In this document: piece by piece, positions 47,187 to 57,806 of the stretch
Numbering within the stretch: the first letter of the stretch is position 1
Layout: every line of letters starts with the position of its first letter
NCBI GenBank assembly: GCA_022010095.1
Contig: CP091739.1
Location: 310,001-374,000 of the forward strand
From: Clostridium sp.
Lineage (GTDB): Bacteria > Bacillota_I > Bacilli_A > RF39 > UBA660
Direction of reading: 5' to 3'
Length of the DNA stretch: 64,000 nt
Made by a program: the position numbers and the translations under genes
Notes under the pieces: model-generated
What the model was told of the DNA's origin: nothing
What the model saw: only the letters and a program-made list of their open reading frames with translations
Databases searched by the model: none

Positions 47187-48060
47187 CTAATTAGAGGATT
47201 GTAACCTGTAATTTACAGGTGACAGTCCTTTTAATTTCACTTTAATTCTATCATAATTATAATACTTAATATAGTCATCAATCGCTAAAATTAATTCATC
47301 TAGTGTTTTTATATTTATCTTCTTGATCGTAAAAACATTTCAGTTTTTAAGTAGTCCAAAAAAAGTTTTTCCATCATTCCATTATCCATACTATTTCCTT
47401 TTTCTGGACATGCTTTGTTTTTATACCTTTATTTTTTTAGTCTTTGCTGATAAGATTGGTGTTGATATTGCCATCCCTGATCTGAATGAAATATTAAGCC
47501 CTCTAGATTTTTACCATCAAATGCTTTATTAAGCATATCATTTATCTGCTCTAGATTTGGTGATTTAGATATGTTATAAGATATTACCTCACCATTGAAT
47601 CCATCCAATATTGGTGAAAGATAACATTTTTTACCACGAAGATTAAATTCTGTAACATCTGTATACCATTTTTTTCATTTGGATTATCCGCGCGAAAAAT
47701 TTCTTTCGATTAAATTATCAGCAATTTTTACCAACAGTTCCTTTATATGAAGAATACTTTCTTTTTATTTCTTTTTTTAGTGGTTTTTAATCCAAACTTT
47801 AACATTATTCTGTAAACTTTCTTATGATTAACATAATAGCCTTGATTTCTTAATTCTAATGTAATTCTACGATAGCCATATCTTTCTTTATTATTAATAA
47901 ATATTTCTCTTATTTTTATCTATGATTTCCTTATTTTTTTACATCTTTATCTTCTTTAGTTAAAGTATAGTAATATACTGATTTAGCTAAACCAGATACT
48001 TTTTAGAAGAATCATTAATGGATATTTTAGCCGAAGTTCACTTACAACGTTTACTTTTTC
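47187..48060 (-). CDS. IS3-family transposase OrfB (DDE integrase)
   Basis: Pieces in order: SELRLKYP, a HTH_21-like region KEIIDKIREIFINNKERYGY, RRITLELRNQGYYVNHKKVY, RIMLKFGLKT, then the rve core NPNEKWYTDVTEFNLRGKK, YLSPILDGFNGEVISYNIS, LIFHSDQGWQYQH, and IDDYIKYYNYDRIKVKLKG with end LSPVNYRLQSSN. The catalytic D, D and the ...E region are spread over six frame pieces. Normally made as an OrfAB fusion by -1 frameshifting. Confidence 0.8.
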
Positions 48061-48551
48061 TTCTGTTGTTGATTCTTCCTTGCTTGAACAACGGCTCTCA
48101 ATTTTTTTGAGTATTCTAGTTCCGCTTTTTAAATATAAATTTTTCTTCTTCTAATCTTTTTAATTTTTTTCGTCTTTAGTTTCATTTTTCTTTTTTTCCT
48201 TTATAACTTTAGGCATAGCTGACTAGTCCTCGCTTTCGTTCAACTATATTATAACAATTTTTCTTTATATTGTTTAATCCAATTAAATAATATTCCGTTA
48301 CTAAGCAAGCCTTCATCTATTGATACAGAACATGTTGATTCATTATTTATTAAAACGCGATTAATAATTCGTTCTTTCTCATAAGCAGGAAAACTTCTAT
48401 TTTTGCTTGTTCTTAGAATATCAAAACCATGTTTATCAATTAGCCTTATTAAATATACAATCACTGTCTTTCTTACATTATATTTAGCTATTAAAGATGA
48501 GACTGATAATCCTTTCTTTCTATAATTATATATATTTATTATTATATTCAT
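48051..48551 (-). CDS. IS3-family OrfA (helix-turn-helix)
   Basis: Begins near 48551: NYRKKGLSVSSLIAKYNVRK, TVIVYLIRLIDKHGFDIL, then a second HTH (GLLSNGILFNWIKQYKEK). In a shifted frame YNIVERKRG, then a leucine-zipper-like end EKIKRLEEE...KLRAVVQARKNQQ. About 167 residues. DNA-binding subunit of the transposase. Confidence 0.75.
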
Positions 48552-48609
48552 AACTTAATTTTTGACATATAAAAAAACCTCATTTCTTATGTCCAAGAAA
48601 CGGGGTTCA

Positions 48610-48729
48610 TATCATACCTGCTAAAGTTCTTTTTTTAGACATACTACTAGACAATATCTTTAGAATATCAGCATTTACTTTTGATGTAGCATATGGTATA
48701 AAAACTTCAAAACTTTTATTATTACTCAT
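48610..48729 (-). pseudogene. 5' part of the IS-interrupted gene
   Basis: Starts at 48729 behind GGGGATT: MSNNKSFEVFIPYATSKVNA, DILKILSSSMSKKRTLAGMI, after which the IS end is reached. Joining it to 47151 needs a one-base frame adjustment, as expected if the insertion junction is imperfect. Confidence 0.6.
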
Positions 48730-48753
48730 AACCAATCCCCTTAATGGTTGTAT

Positions 48754-48782
48754 ATCATATCATATTTGATACTCACTGTCAA
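48754..48782 (-). promoter_or_regulatory. promoter of the interrupted gene
   Basis: TTGACA, 17-base spacer, TATGAT on the minus strand, 25 bases before the ATG. Confidence 0.75.
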
Positions 48783-48817
48783 TTTTTCAAGCAAAAATTA
48801 AAAGCAAGAACTAACTC

Positions 48818-49475
48818 TTACTTATAATATCTCATTTCATGTCTAAGAACGTATTCTGCTTCTCTTGAACTATCTAATTTAGCAAGTGTATCAACATCAT
48901 AAATTGGTACATCATATCCATTTTCACTTAGTGCATAATTCATAGTATCTAAGTCACACATTATTCTTTCCATTTTCTTTGCAAAGCTTTCACCATTATC
49001 ACGTACTAAATGTATAGGATAAGTAAGACCTATCATATGTTCAAGTGAAACTTTATCACGAACTTGTACTTCATCAGGCATATCACTATATCTTTGATTA
49101 CCTTTAAGCAAACCTAGCTTTTTCATTTTAGCATAATCCTTTGCTGTTCTAAGTGTTGGTGCTTCTATTATAGTTGGTTCTATAACATCAAATTTATCTT
49201 TAGGAAACATAATTGATAATGAATATCTTATATATGTGCAAAATGCATTAAAATCGTCGTTAACTCCTGCCATAATATCTCTTTTAGAATAATCACAAAG
49301 TGATACATAATCAACACCATTAAATCCTTCATTAGACATTGCTTTTTGTAATCTTGAAGATAAAAGAGCATGGCATTTAAGTATTTTTACATAATAAAAT
49401 ATAAGTATCATATGTATCAATATAAACACCATTATTAGTGGCATTTATCGCATGTAAATAAATATTATCATCCAT
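48818..49475 (-). CDS. hypothetical cytoplasmic protein
   Basis: Start at 49475 behind AGGGGGATA: MDDNIYLHAINATNNGVYID, TYDTYI, then after one break HALLSSRLQKAMSNEGFNGV, DYVSLCDYSKRD, SIMFPKDKFDVIEPTIIEAP, DEVQVRDKVSLEHMIGLTYP, ending EYVLRHEMRYYK. About 219 residues, no signal or membrane helix. A weak hairpin overlaps its stop. Family not recognised. Confidence 0.6.
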
Positions 49476-49507
49476 ACTCTTTTTATATCCCCCTGCCTTT
49501 CAAATAA

Positions 49508-50076
49508 TTATTTTTTTAATTTATTTATATATCTATTAACTCTTACTGACCATTTTTGGATCACTTGCATATTTTTGGTCCAATTTGTTCAGTTGTTGTA
49601 AGTCCTTTTTATAATATGAATTTAATTTGTTAATTGCAAATTTAATTCCTTCTTCAATAGTATCAAATTTTTCTATAACTTCCTCCATTACAACCTGGTT
49701 TACCTTTGTTACCACCAACATTATTGCATACTCTTGTAAGGTAACTGCAAGTCCATTGACATCCAGTTTCTTGAAGCATAACACCAGTCGCAAGATAAGG
49801 ATCCATTCCAACCTCTATAGAATATTTAGCTATAAATTCACCTTTACCTTTTAATGTAGAATTTAAATATCTATTTAATTTACGAGCAATTTCATCTACT
49901 GTTTCTCCATTAAAAAGTATTTATCTTTTTCATATTCTTCCTTTTTCAACTTCAAAGTGTTTAACACTTAAATTAATATGACTATCTAAATAATCATGAT
50001 TAATCGTTATTTCTTTATTACTTCCAAATATATTTGCAAATAAACTTAAAGTAATAAATAATTTACTTAATATCAT
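49508..50076 (-). CDS. secreted lysozyme/glucosaminidase-like protein
   Basis: Start at 50076 behind GGAGTG. Signal-like start MILSKLFITLSLFANIFGSN. Then ETVDEIARKLNRYLNSTLKG, YSIEVGMDPYLATGVMLQET, GCQWTCSYLTRVCNNVGG, KFDTIEEGIKFAINKLNSYY and GPKYASDPKW. The MxPxLAxxxMxQET-G segment with Glu, NNxGGxKG, and the ASDPxW end fit the lysozyme-like glucosaminidase fold that cuts peptidoglycan glycan. About 189 residues, three frame pieces. Four Cys suggest extracytoplasmic disulphides. Confidence 0.75.
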
Positions 50077-50171
50077 ATAATTTTTTTAATCACTCCTCAT
50101 TTTTTTAAGCAAGCGAGATTTATTATATCATATTTAAAAAAGAATTTCAAATGTAGCGAATTTGCCATAAT

Positions 50172-50195
50172 AAAAGAAGTATTTCTACTTCTTTT
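50172..50195. terminator. hairpin, copy 1 (AAAAGAAGTA-TTTC-TACTTCTTTT)
   Basis: Perfect 10-bp stem with TTTC loop just beyond the 50201-50905 gene stop. The same hairpin recurs at 50939. Likely terminators in both cases. Confidence 0.7.
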
Positions 50196-50200
50196 AAATA

Positions 50201-50905
50201 TTAATCAACATATGGATTACAAAATTCTATTCTTCTTTTTACAAGTATCATTATTGCATTCTTTATAATCATCACAATTAAATTTTTCACTTTTTACTTA
50301 TAGATATATTTTTTTGTATTATAATTTACATTATATTGAATTTCTAAATATTGATTTGGTAATAGTTCTGTATATTTGTATCCATTACATGTTCCATTAT
50401 TTGATGGAGAACATAACTTTTCAGTAAAGTTCTTTTCTTTTAAATCAATTGCATAATCTACTGCTGGTATTCCACATTGGCAATTTAAGGTAACAAATAC
50501 ATAATCATTATACTTTTCTAATTTATATAATGTACTATTATCGCCTGTATAAACTGAAGAAAGTTCCCCATTTATATCAAAATATATATAACCTTTACTA
50601 TAATATATTTCTAATAATGAATTATTTATTTTTAACTTTTATATGTAACTGATTCTGCTTTTTCAGTATCACTCTCTATTTCTTTAATACCATTATTTGT
50701 AAGTTCAATATTAATAATTTCTTTATTATTATCATTTTTCATCGTTATCATTATTTCCTGGTATTACTTCATTAGGTGTATTTGCTGTCTTATTATCATC
50801 CTTTTTCACTTTTTATGGTTATAAATTATATAGCCTATCAGACTAATTGAAATAATACTCAAACAAATAACTAAAGCAACACAAATTTTTTTCTCTTTTT
50901 CACAT
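50201..50905 (-). CDS. hypothetical membrane-anchored extracytoplasmic protein
   Basis: GTG start at 50905 with AGGAGG 8 bases upstream. One N-terminal helix (ICVALVICLSIISISLIGYI), then a polar linker and a soluble domain: NIELTNNGIKEIESDTEKAE, YSKGYIYFDINGELSSVYTG, YVFVTLNCQCGIPAVDYAID, ending in Cys-containing sequence before NPYVD. About 235 residues, five frame pieces. No family recognised. Confidence 0.55.
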
Positions 50906-50932
50906 TCTTTCCTCCTAAAAAAATATTTTTAT

Positions 50933-51747
50933 CAAATGAAAAGAAGTATTTCTACTTCTTTATTGGTTCTTACATTTATTTTTACATTAAATATGCTTAA
51001 TATATCTTTACCAGCATAGCTAGTTGGAAGTTTACCATCCCATTTATTGATAAATTCTTTTTGCGATTAAGTTATCAGTAAGACTTTGTTTTTAATAAAT
51101 CATTTGCTTTCTTAGTAGCTTCTGCTTCAACAAGTTTACTTTCAGCATCAAGTTTTGCTTTTTCTAATTTTTGCTCTGCTACTTGTTTATCTTCAATTGC
51201 TTTTACTATATTCTTCACTAAAACTTAAATTAGTTATGTTGAAATTATCAATTGTTATACCATATTTTTTTCTACTTTCTTTTTGTAGATCATCTAAACA
51301 ATTATTTGATACTTCTGCTCTTTCAGTAATTACTTCTGCAGCTGTATATTTAGCTATAGTTGCTTTAATACTTTCTTTAATAGCTGGCTCTAATATAGTT
51401 GCTTCATAATTATTACCAACTGTTCTATAAAGGTATGTTGCTTTATCACTATTAATTCTATAGTTTACTGCTAAAGTTGTTTGTATTGTTTGTAAATCCT
51501 TACTAGAACTTTCTGTATTAATTTCTAATTTTTGTACCTTTATATTTACTGTAACTATATCTTCAATATAAGGTATTTTTTTAAATTTAATCCTTCATTT
51601 AATTGAGTATTAACTATCTTACCAAATCTTACTTTAAGTCCTACTTCACCACTCTTAATTGTTTGAAAACTACTAAATATAGTTATAATTAAGAAAAGAC
51701 CAAGTACTCCATAAATAACTAATTTTTTTATGTTTTTGTTTATTCAT
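50933..51747 (-). CDS. SPFH/prohibitin-family membrane protein
   Basis: Start at 51747 behind GGGAGGTATC. Basic N-terminus (NKQKHKK) and a helix (GLFLIITIFSSFQTIKSG), then the band-7 domain: EVGLKVRFGKIV, LEINTESSSKDLQTIQTTLA, VNYRINSDKATYLYRTVGNN, LEPAIKESIKATIAKYTAAE, SFSEEYSKAIEDKQVAEQKL with a coiled-coil tail. About 270 residues. SPFH proteins form membrane microdomain scaffolds or protease regulators. The coding end runs into the second copy of the AAGAAGTA hairpin. Confidence 0.85.
50939..50962. terminator. hairpin, copy 2
   Basis: AAAAGAAGTA / TACTTCTTTA around loop TTTC, overlapping the end of the prohibitin gene. Near-identical to 50172-50195. Confidence 0.65.
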
Positions 51748-51824
51748 ATGATACCTCCCATTTTTCATTTTGAATTCGCGTTTCAACATATATCCTCCAG
51801 ATTGGTTTTATATTATACTATATT

Positions 51825-52519
51825 TTAATGATTTAGTATAGTCTTATTTATGATATTAAGTTCATTATCTAGTTCATATATATAAGGTACAGCGGTAGGT
51901 ATTTCAACATTCATGATATCTTCATCACTTATATTTTCTATATATTTAATAATACTTCTTATACTATTACCATGAGCTACTATAAGAACGTTTTCTCCTT
52001 TTAACAAATGATTTTTAATTTCATTATTATAATATGGAAGTACTCTTTCTAAAGTGTCTTTTTAAACATTCTGTAAGTGGTAACTCATCTTTAGTTAAAC
52101 TTTTATATAATGGATCATTACCTGGATATCTTGGATTATCTATAGTTAACATAGGTGGTCTTACATCATAACTTCGTCTCCATATATGAACTTGTTCTTC
52201 TCCATATTTCTTTCTAGTTTCATCTTTATTAAGACCTTGTAATGCTCCATAATGTCTTTCATTTAATCTATAACTATAATATACTGGTACATTTACATTC
52301 ATTTCTTTAAGTACTAATTCTAATGTTCTTTTTTTGCTCTTAAAAAGTACACTACTAAAAGGCTACATCAAATGTAACATTATTATTTTTTTCATTATTT
52401 TTACCAGCATTAATTGCTTCTTCTACACCCTTACTAGATAAATCTACATCAGTCCATCCAGTAAATCTATTTTCTTTATTCCAAACGCTCTCCCCGTGTC
52501 TTAATAATATTAATTTCAT
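51825..52519 (-). CDS. gpmA: 2,3-bisphosphoglycerate-dependent phosphoglycerate mutase
   Basis: [20 protein letters not shown] (phosphohistidine RHG), [44 protein letters not shown], then [20 protein letters not shown] (second catalytic His) and [12 protein letters not shown]. About 231 residues; GpmA normally 228-250. Interconverts 2- and 3-phosphoglycerate in glycolysis. Three A-run breaks. Confidence 0.93.
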
Positions 52520-52534
52520 ATATTATATATCTCC

Positions 52535-53570
52535 CTAATTATATTTTTTTCATTCATTTCATCTTCTAATTTATCTTTTTTTATCAACTAAACTATCATA
52601 TTTTTTCATAGCACTACTAGTTCCAAAAATAACAATATTTATTTTTCTATACATAATTTATAATAGCTTATTGAACCTTCTTTATCAGCAATACTATCTT
52701 TAAAATCATTAATTTGATTTTTCATAGTCATTATATTTCTTACTAAAAACCGTTTTTTTCTAAATTCTTTATTTTTGGTTTCAATTTTTAAGTCATCTAT
52801 TTTTATCTTTAGTAGGTTTTTACTTCTTCTTTTTAATTTATTATATTCATCTTTAATAGTATTAAATTCTTGATCAATTTGACTTTGTAAATTATCTATT
52901 TCAGTTTGATATTCTTCTTTTTGTCTTAAGTTTCTTTGTTGTTTTTAAATATATCAGTTGGATAGTATTTATTTGTAGGATCATTTTTTATATTACTTCT
53001 TATCATCGAAAAAACACCACCAAATACTATAAAACCTATAATAATAACCATAACAACAGGAACAAATACTATCCATACATTACTACGATTCAACTTCTTT
53101 AATTTCTTTATTGCTTCTTTTTTTATCTTTTTTTCACTAAAAGTACTCATATATTTATCATACTTAGTTTTTATATTTAGATAATTCTTTTTTTCATCTG
53201 CTAAACTTTCATATTTATGAAAAATATTCTTCATATTCAGAATTATATTCCTTTTTTTAGTAAAATCTTCTGTTGAACTTCTAAGTAATCCAAGCCATAC
53301 TTCTTTATTATCAGCATATCTCATAGATAATCTTTTTGTATCCATAATATGCTTTTTGATACTCTTTAAATTTTTAGATTTGCTTCAGCATTATTAAATT
53401 CTTGTTCTTCAGTTATTTGTCCCTCATGTAATATTTTTTTACTTTCTTTACTTCATCATCAATAAGAATTTTTATTACCGCAAAAACTCGCAAGTTAATT
53501 CCTTTTTTTACTTTTTATCAACTTTCATTACTGCCTTACATTTAGGACATGTTATGTCAATTAATTTCAT
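52535..53570 (-). CDS. zinc-ribbon, single-TM, coiled-coil protein
   Basis: Starts at 53570: MKLIDITCPKCKAVMKVDKK, then LTCEFCGNKILIDDEVKKVK (four-Cys ribbon), a TPR-like helical part (YQKAYYGYKRLSMRYADNKE, VWLGLLRSSTEDFTKKRN), a membrane helix (VWIVFVPVVMVIIIGFIVFG) near the middle, and a coiled-coil end (QKEEYQTEIDNLQSQIDQEF). About 345 residues in six frame pieces. The ribbon plus EVWLGLLR arrangement is seen in uncharacterised Firmicutes proteins. Function unknown. Confidence 0.6.
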
Positions 53571-53576
53571 ATTTTT

Positions 53577-54325
53577 TTACCACTTTGTTAACACATTAAC
53601 AGTACCACTTATTACTTCTATATCAATAAAAAGTATTACCATTACTATTAACATTATCCCTTTCTTCATTAATATTTATTATACCAGATATTTTTAGTGG
53701 TTTTTAAATCTATAATCATCACCTTTTTAAATTTAAATTAACTTTTTCCACTTTTTAAGTTCTATATGATTATTACCTGTAAGTAAACCATTTATATTAA
53801 TTACACCATTCTTAATATCAGCATCTATATTATTAATATTACTATTTTTCTATATAAATTGTACCACTAGCATTATCTATATCAAAAATTATTGCTTACA
53901 TTTAAATTATTTATCTTAATACTAGCACTCATATTATCAATTTCTAATTCTTTTAGCATTTAAGTTATCAATTTCAATAAGACCACTCTTAATATCAATA
54001 TCTACATCATTAAATATAGCGCTATTTGGTATATAAAGATATACAATCTTACTCATTTTATCAACTATATATTTATTCTCTTCTATTTCAAGTTTACCAT
54101 TTTCATTTTTAATATTAATGCAATCACAATCAGTTTTTAACTCTAAATTCATCACTATTTTGAATATTTATAGTTATACTTTTTAGTATCAATAACAAGT
54201 TCACTAATATTATCAAATTTCATATCTATCATATTATTTACATTATCCTTCTTAAATAATGAAGTTATTACTCCTATAAACACTATTATTATAATAGTAA
54301 TTGGTATTATTAAATATTTATTCAT
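53577..54325 (-). CDS. DUF4097-like beta-helical membrane-anchored protein
   Basis: Start at 54325 behind AAGGAGTAATC. One N-terminal helix (KYLIIPITIIIIVFIGVITS), then short repeating beta-strand units typical of the DUF4097/adhesin-like fold: NISELVIDTKS, DCDCINIKNENGKLEIEEN, IFNDVDIDIKSGLIEIDNLN, SASIKINNLNVSNFDIDNAS, ADIKNGVINLNGLLTGNNHI, and end EVISGTVNVLTKW. About 249 residues, five frame pieces. Start overlaps the stop of the upstream gene by 8 bases. Confidence 0.65.
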
Positions 54326-55138
54326 GATTACTCCTTACATATCTACTTTTATCAAACATTTGCCATGGCAAATATCTTTTTCCTTCAGTGTGGCCACTTA
54401 TTGAGAATTCATTCATATTATAGTTTTTTAGTTCATCTTCCATCTTTTCTAATTTCTTTATTACATTTTTTTATTACATCCATCCATACAAAGTCAGGTA
54501 TCTCATTATATTTTTTTCTGGTATATATTTTTCTACATCTTCATTATGTATAACACTCTTTTAAAAAAATTAATTCTATCATTTCTAGTATTTTTTTATA
54601 TTCTTCATCTTTTTATTAAATAAGTATTATATTTTTTTAAAATTACCAATACTAATATTTCTTATTTCATACCATGGAATACAATATCTTTCATGAGTAC
54701 AAATTCCTTTAGATACTTCTCTACCATCAAACCCTTTACCTACTGCTTCAATAATAATCTCATTACCTAAGCTTACACTTACTGCTATACCTGCATATCT
54801 ATTATATCTTTGACTAGGCTCATGATTTAAATTAAATAATACTAATACACCATCTTTATCTATTTCTTTTTATTTTTCTTAAATATTTCTTCAACATTAT
54901 CTTTTTTATACCTTTAGTCTCAACGCTTTTTCATTGATGGTTTAGTAATTAATGTATCATTTCTAGTGCATAATAATTTACTTGTTACATCATAATTATC
55001 TAAATAATCTTTATAATCCTTAACAATAGTTAAATCAACAATTGGACTGAGTTCAGGAAAATAATCAATTAAATTTATCATATCCTTACATCTATGATAA
55101 TTTCTCATTTTATCTTTATCTTTTTCTATTACTAACAT
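54318..55138 (-). CDS. hypothetical protein
   Basis: MLVIEKDKDKMRNYHRCKDM, INLIDYFPELSPIVDLTIVK, DNYDVTSKLLCTRNDTLITK. After a break: IFKKNKKEIDKDGVLVLFNL, NHEPSQRYNRYAGIAVSVSL, GNEIIIEAVGKGFDGREVSK, GICTHERYCIPWYEIRNISI, ending KRYLPWQMFDKSRYVRSNHE. About 273 residues, soluble. The central GKGFDGREVSKG...HERYCIP region looks like a conserved domain but I cannot name it. Coupled to the DUF4097-like gene downstream. Confidence 0.55.
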
Positions 55139-55146
55139 AATCTACC

Positions 55147-55800
55147 TCAAAACAAATAAATATATTGCAAAAGTAATGACATATTGATCTTTGCTATACA
55201 AAAGAAATGAAATACTGAATGTATATATTTCTTTTTTTAGATCCAAGAGCATATAATATTGTTCCAATTGAATAAATAAGTCCTCCTGCAATAATTAGTG
55301 TTACACCATATATTCCAATATTGCTAATAAGTTTCTTTATTAAAAATAATGCACTCCATCCATTTATTAAGTGACACACTACTTCTATTTTTTGATTTTT
55401 ATCTACGTTAATAGCACTAAAAGTAATACCAACAACTGTAATAAATGCACTTATTCCAAAGTATATCCATCCAAGGTATCCTCCTATTCCAACTAAAGCA
55501 ATAGGTATGATTGTACCAAATACAAGTAAAAATACATTACAATGATCAAGAACTCTCATTACTTTTTTGCCTGTTATTCTAGGACTTAATGAATGATATA
55601 TACAAGATATAGTATATAAGAGTATCATTGTCGTTCCATATAATGTAACAGTTGTTATTTCTAGTCCTCCATGTGCTTTAATGATAAGCATTACAAGTCC
55701 CCAGACACTAAGTAATGCAAATATTCCATGTGATATAGCATTAACAAGTTCTTCTCCTAAAGTATATGAAGGTACGATTATTCTCTCTTTCTTTTTCCAT
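55147..55800 (-). CDS. hemolysin III / PAQR-family membrane protein
   Basis: ATG at 55800; then RIIVPSYTLGEELVNAISHG, LLYTISCIYHSLSP (conserved Ser/His zinc residues), MRVLDHCNVFLLVFG, IYFGISAFITVVGITFSAIN, IIAGGLIYSIGTILYALGSK and, after a break, KKYIHSVFHFFCI with the final His pair. Seven membrane segments, about 217 residues, typical of YplQ/YqfA proteins. Function in bacteria not settled; the family is a membrane hydrolase superfamily. Confidence 0.88.
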
Positions 55801-55848
55801 ATATTCACCACATATATTTTTATCAAAAAAAATTAAAAGAAATAGAAC

Positions 55849-56138
55849 CTTATCTTCTATTTCTAAATATTCTTTTGTAATATATTTGTTTTTTTACGTT
55901 CTCCAAGTACTACTTCATCAAATGATTCAGCAACATGTACATTTCCATAATCATGTAGTATACCTGATAATTCCTCTACTGTCATACCTCTAAATGTTGA
56001 TTCACTTTCATAAGTTTTTGATGGGTCGCAACATATCAAACTACTTAGCCCACATGATGCTAAAACTATTCCATCGCTACTTATCATTACTCTAACATCA
56101 TCATCATAACAATATACTATTGGTCCTTTATCTTTCAT
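55849..56138 (-). CDS. hypothetical protein
   Basis: MKDKGPIVYCYDDDVRVMIS, SDGIVLASCGLSSLICCDPS, FRGMTVEELSGILHDYGNVH, VAESFDEVVLGERKK, with a tail in a shifted frame (YITKEYLEIED). About 97-100 residues. Several Cys (ASCGLSSLICC). No family recognised. Start overlaps the end of the upstream gene by 11 bases. Confidence 0.5.
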
Positions 56139-56630
56139 CTACTTTACCTTCTTTTTCTAATGTTATACCTTTTTTTCGGATTTAAAATTTCTTAATTTTT
56201 CTACATAGTTCTATTTCTTCATGAACTACTTTAGCTGATACAGGATCTTGATACATACTTTCTAAATCTTGTAAACTATAATCATACATACTTACTTTAT
56301 CGCTAGGTATTACAAAAATTTCCACCTTGTGGTATTATTCCAATTATTTGCCATTCGAGTTTACTTATCATATCATCATATTCTTCATCGCTTCCCCAAA
56401 TACTTTCAAGTAATTCTTTTTTTACTTTATCATCTATATCAGGGTTTTTCAAGTATAAATTTCTTAAACATAAATAAATCAGCATACATATCTGGTTCAC
56501 GAAACATATCTATTATTTGTTTTTCAAACATTTCTTTAAGACCTTGATCCATAACAACTGCATCACTGCTAAGAGCTACTGCTAAAAACTTAATATAATC
56601 AGTTTTATAATCAAATCTATTCAATCCCAT
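56128..56630 (-). CDS. hypothetical protein
   Basis: Start at 56630 with GAGG upstream: MGLNRFDYKTDYIKFLAVAL, SSDAVVMDQGLKEMFEKQII, DMFREPDMYADLFMFKKFIL, then DDKVKKELLESIWGSDEEYD, DMISKLEWQIIGIIPQGGNF, and an end DLESMYQDPVSAKVVHEEIE. About 166 residues, soluble, Met/Asp-rich. Unknown. Heads a two-gene unit with its own promoter. Confidence 0.5.
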
Positions 56631-56661
56631 TTTTATTCATCCTCTTCACCTCAGGAACCAT

Positions 56662-56691
56662 AGTATACAACATTTATATGAAAAATTTCAA
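56662..56691 (-). promoter_or_regulatory. promoter upstream of 56630 gene
   Basis: TTGAAA, 18-base spacer, TATACT on the minus strand. Confidence 0.6.
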
Positions 56692-56727
56692 GAAAAAAAT
56701 CGAACAAAAGCTGCAAACAAAAAAATA

Positions 56728-57287
56728 TTATTCTTTATACAAATAACATTCTTTATCATGAGAATAAATGATGCCTATCGCTTGTAAATATGAATATATT
56801 ATAGTTGTACCTACAAATTTCATACCTCCTTTTATTAAATCTTTTGACATATTATCAGATATATCATTATGAGTTTTTATCTATTTCATATATAATTTTT
56901 ATCATTTGTGAATCTTTTTTTAAATAATTATAAAAAAACTTCCATATTCATTTTTGTATACCCTTAAATATTTTTTTGCATTATTGATACTAGCATTAAT
57001 TTTTTTAATTTATTTTTTTATAATATTCTTATTATTTAGAAGCTCATCTATTTTTAATTTTGATCATAATTACAAATTTTTATCAATATCAAAATTATCA
57101 TAACACTTCCTAAAGCTATCTCTTTTTATTTAAAAACACATTCCCAAGATAGACCAGCTTGAAATGATTCAAGAATTAACATTTCAAATAAATAATCTTC
57201 ATCTAAATTTAACTTACACCATTCATTATCATGATATTCTACATATTTTTTTGATTATTTAAATTACACCACTTACATCTTTTTCAT
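56728..57287 (-). CDS. tag: DNA-3-methyladenine glycosylase I
   Basis: The start (57287) lies inside the end of the MGMT gene. Reading across A-runs: RCKWCNLNNQKYVEYHDNEW, then LDEDYLFEMLILESFQAGLS, WECVFKKRE, FDIDKI, NKLKINASINNAKIFKGIQN, and FVGTTIIYSYLQAIGIIYSH, DKECYLYKE. The zinc ligands of Tag (Cys near the start, His of EYHDNEW, His and Cys near the end) are all present. About 186 residues. Removes 3-methyladenine from DNA. Several frame breaks. Confidence 0.85.
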
Positions 57288-57806
57288 AATCTATTTCCTT
57301 TTTGTATTTATATTTGCTTACATCTATACCTTCTAATTCTAATAACTTTATCTTATTATTAATACCGCCACCATAACCTGTTAAATTATTATTAGAACCT
57401 ATTACTCTATGACATGGCATTATTAAACATATTTGATTTACATGAAGAGCATTTCCTACTGCTCTTGAACACATTTTCTTAATACCTTTCTTTTTGGCTA
57501 TTTCACTTGCTATATGCCCCATAAGTAATAATTTTTCCATATGGTACTTTCATATTAATATCATATACCATCTCTCTAAAAGATGTTAAATTTGTATGTT
57601 TTATCTTTGGTATAAAATCAGGCATTTTGCCACTAAAATATATATCTAACCATTTAATAGTTTCATCAAATACATCTAATTTCTTATAGTTAAAATCAGT
57701 TTTTATCATTATCAAAAAAATAAGTCCAGTTAAGTACTCTCCATCACTATATAAAAACTATATCATCAAAACCTACTGGTGTTTTATATCTTAAACTATA
57801 TGTCAT
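57259..57806 (-). CDS. ogt: methylated-DNA--protein-cysteine methyltransferase
   Basis: Start at 57806 shares ATGA with the NERD gene stop. N-terminal domain MTYSLRYKTPVGFDDIVF, then LDIYFSGKMPDFIPKIKHTN, LTSFREMVYDINMKVPYGKI, ITYGAYSK, and the active-site region NALHVNQICLIMPCHRVIGS, NNNLTGYGGG, with methyl-acceptor Cys in PCHRV. About 183 residues, normal. Repairs O6-methylguanine by suicide transfer. Overlaps tag at its 3' end. Confidence 0.93.

Larger units (their letters stand above)
47152..48609 (-). mobile_element. IS3-family (IS150-like) insertion sequence
   Basis: 1,458 bases bounded by inverted ends sharing TGAACCCC.....TTGGACA (left TGAACCCCAAAAGTTGGACA, right TGAACCCCGTTTCTTGGACA on the other strand). 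It holds orfA and orfB on the minus strand. The flanks (CTGAAC before, TATCAT after) show no evident target duplication. It separates the two parts of the gene 45454-48729. Confidence 0.88.
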
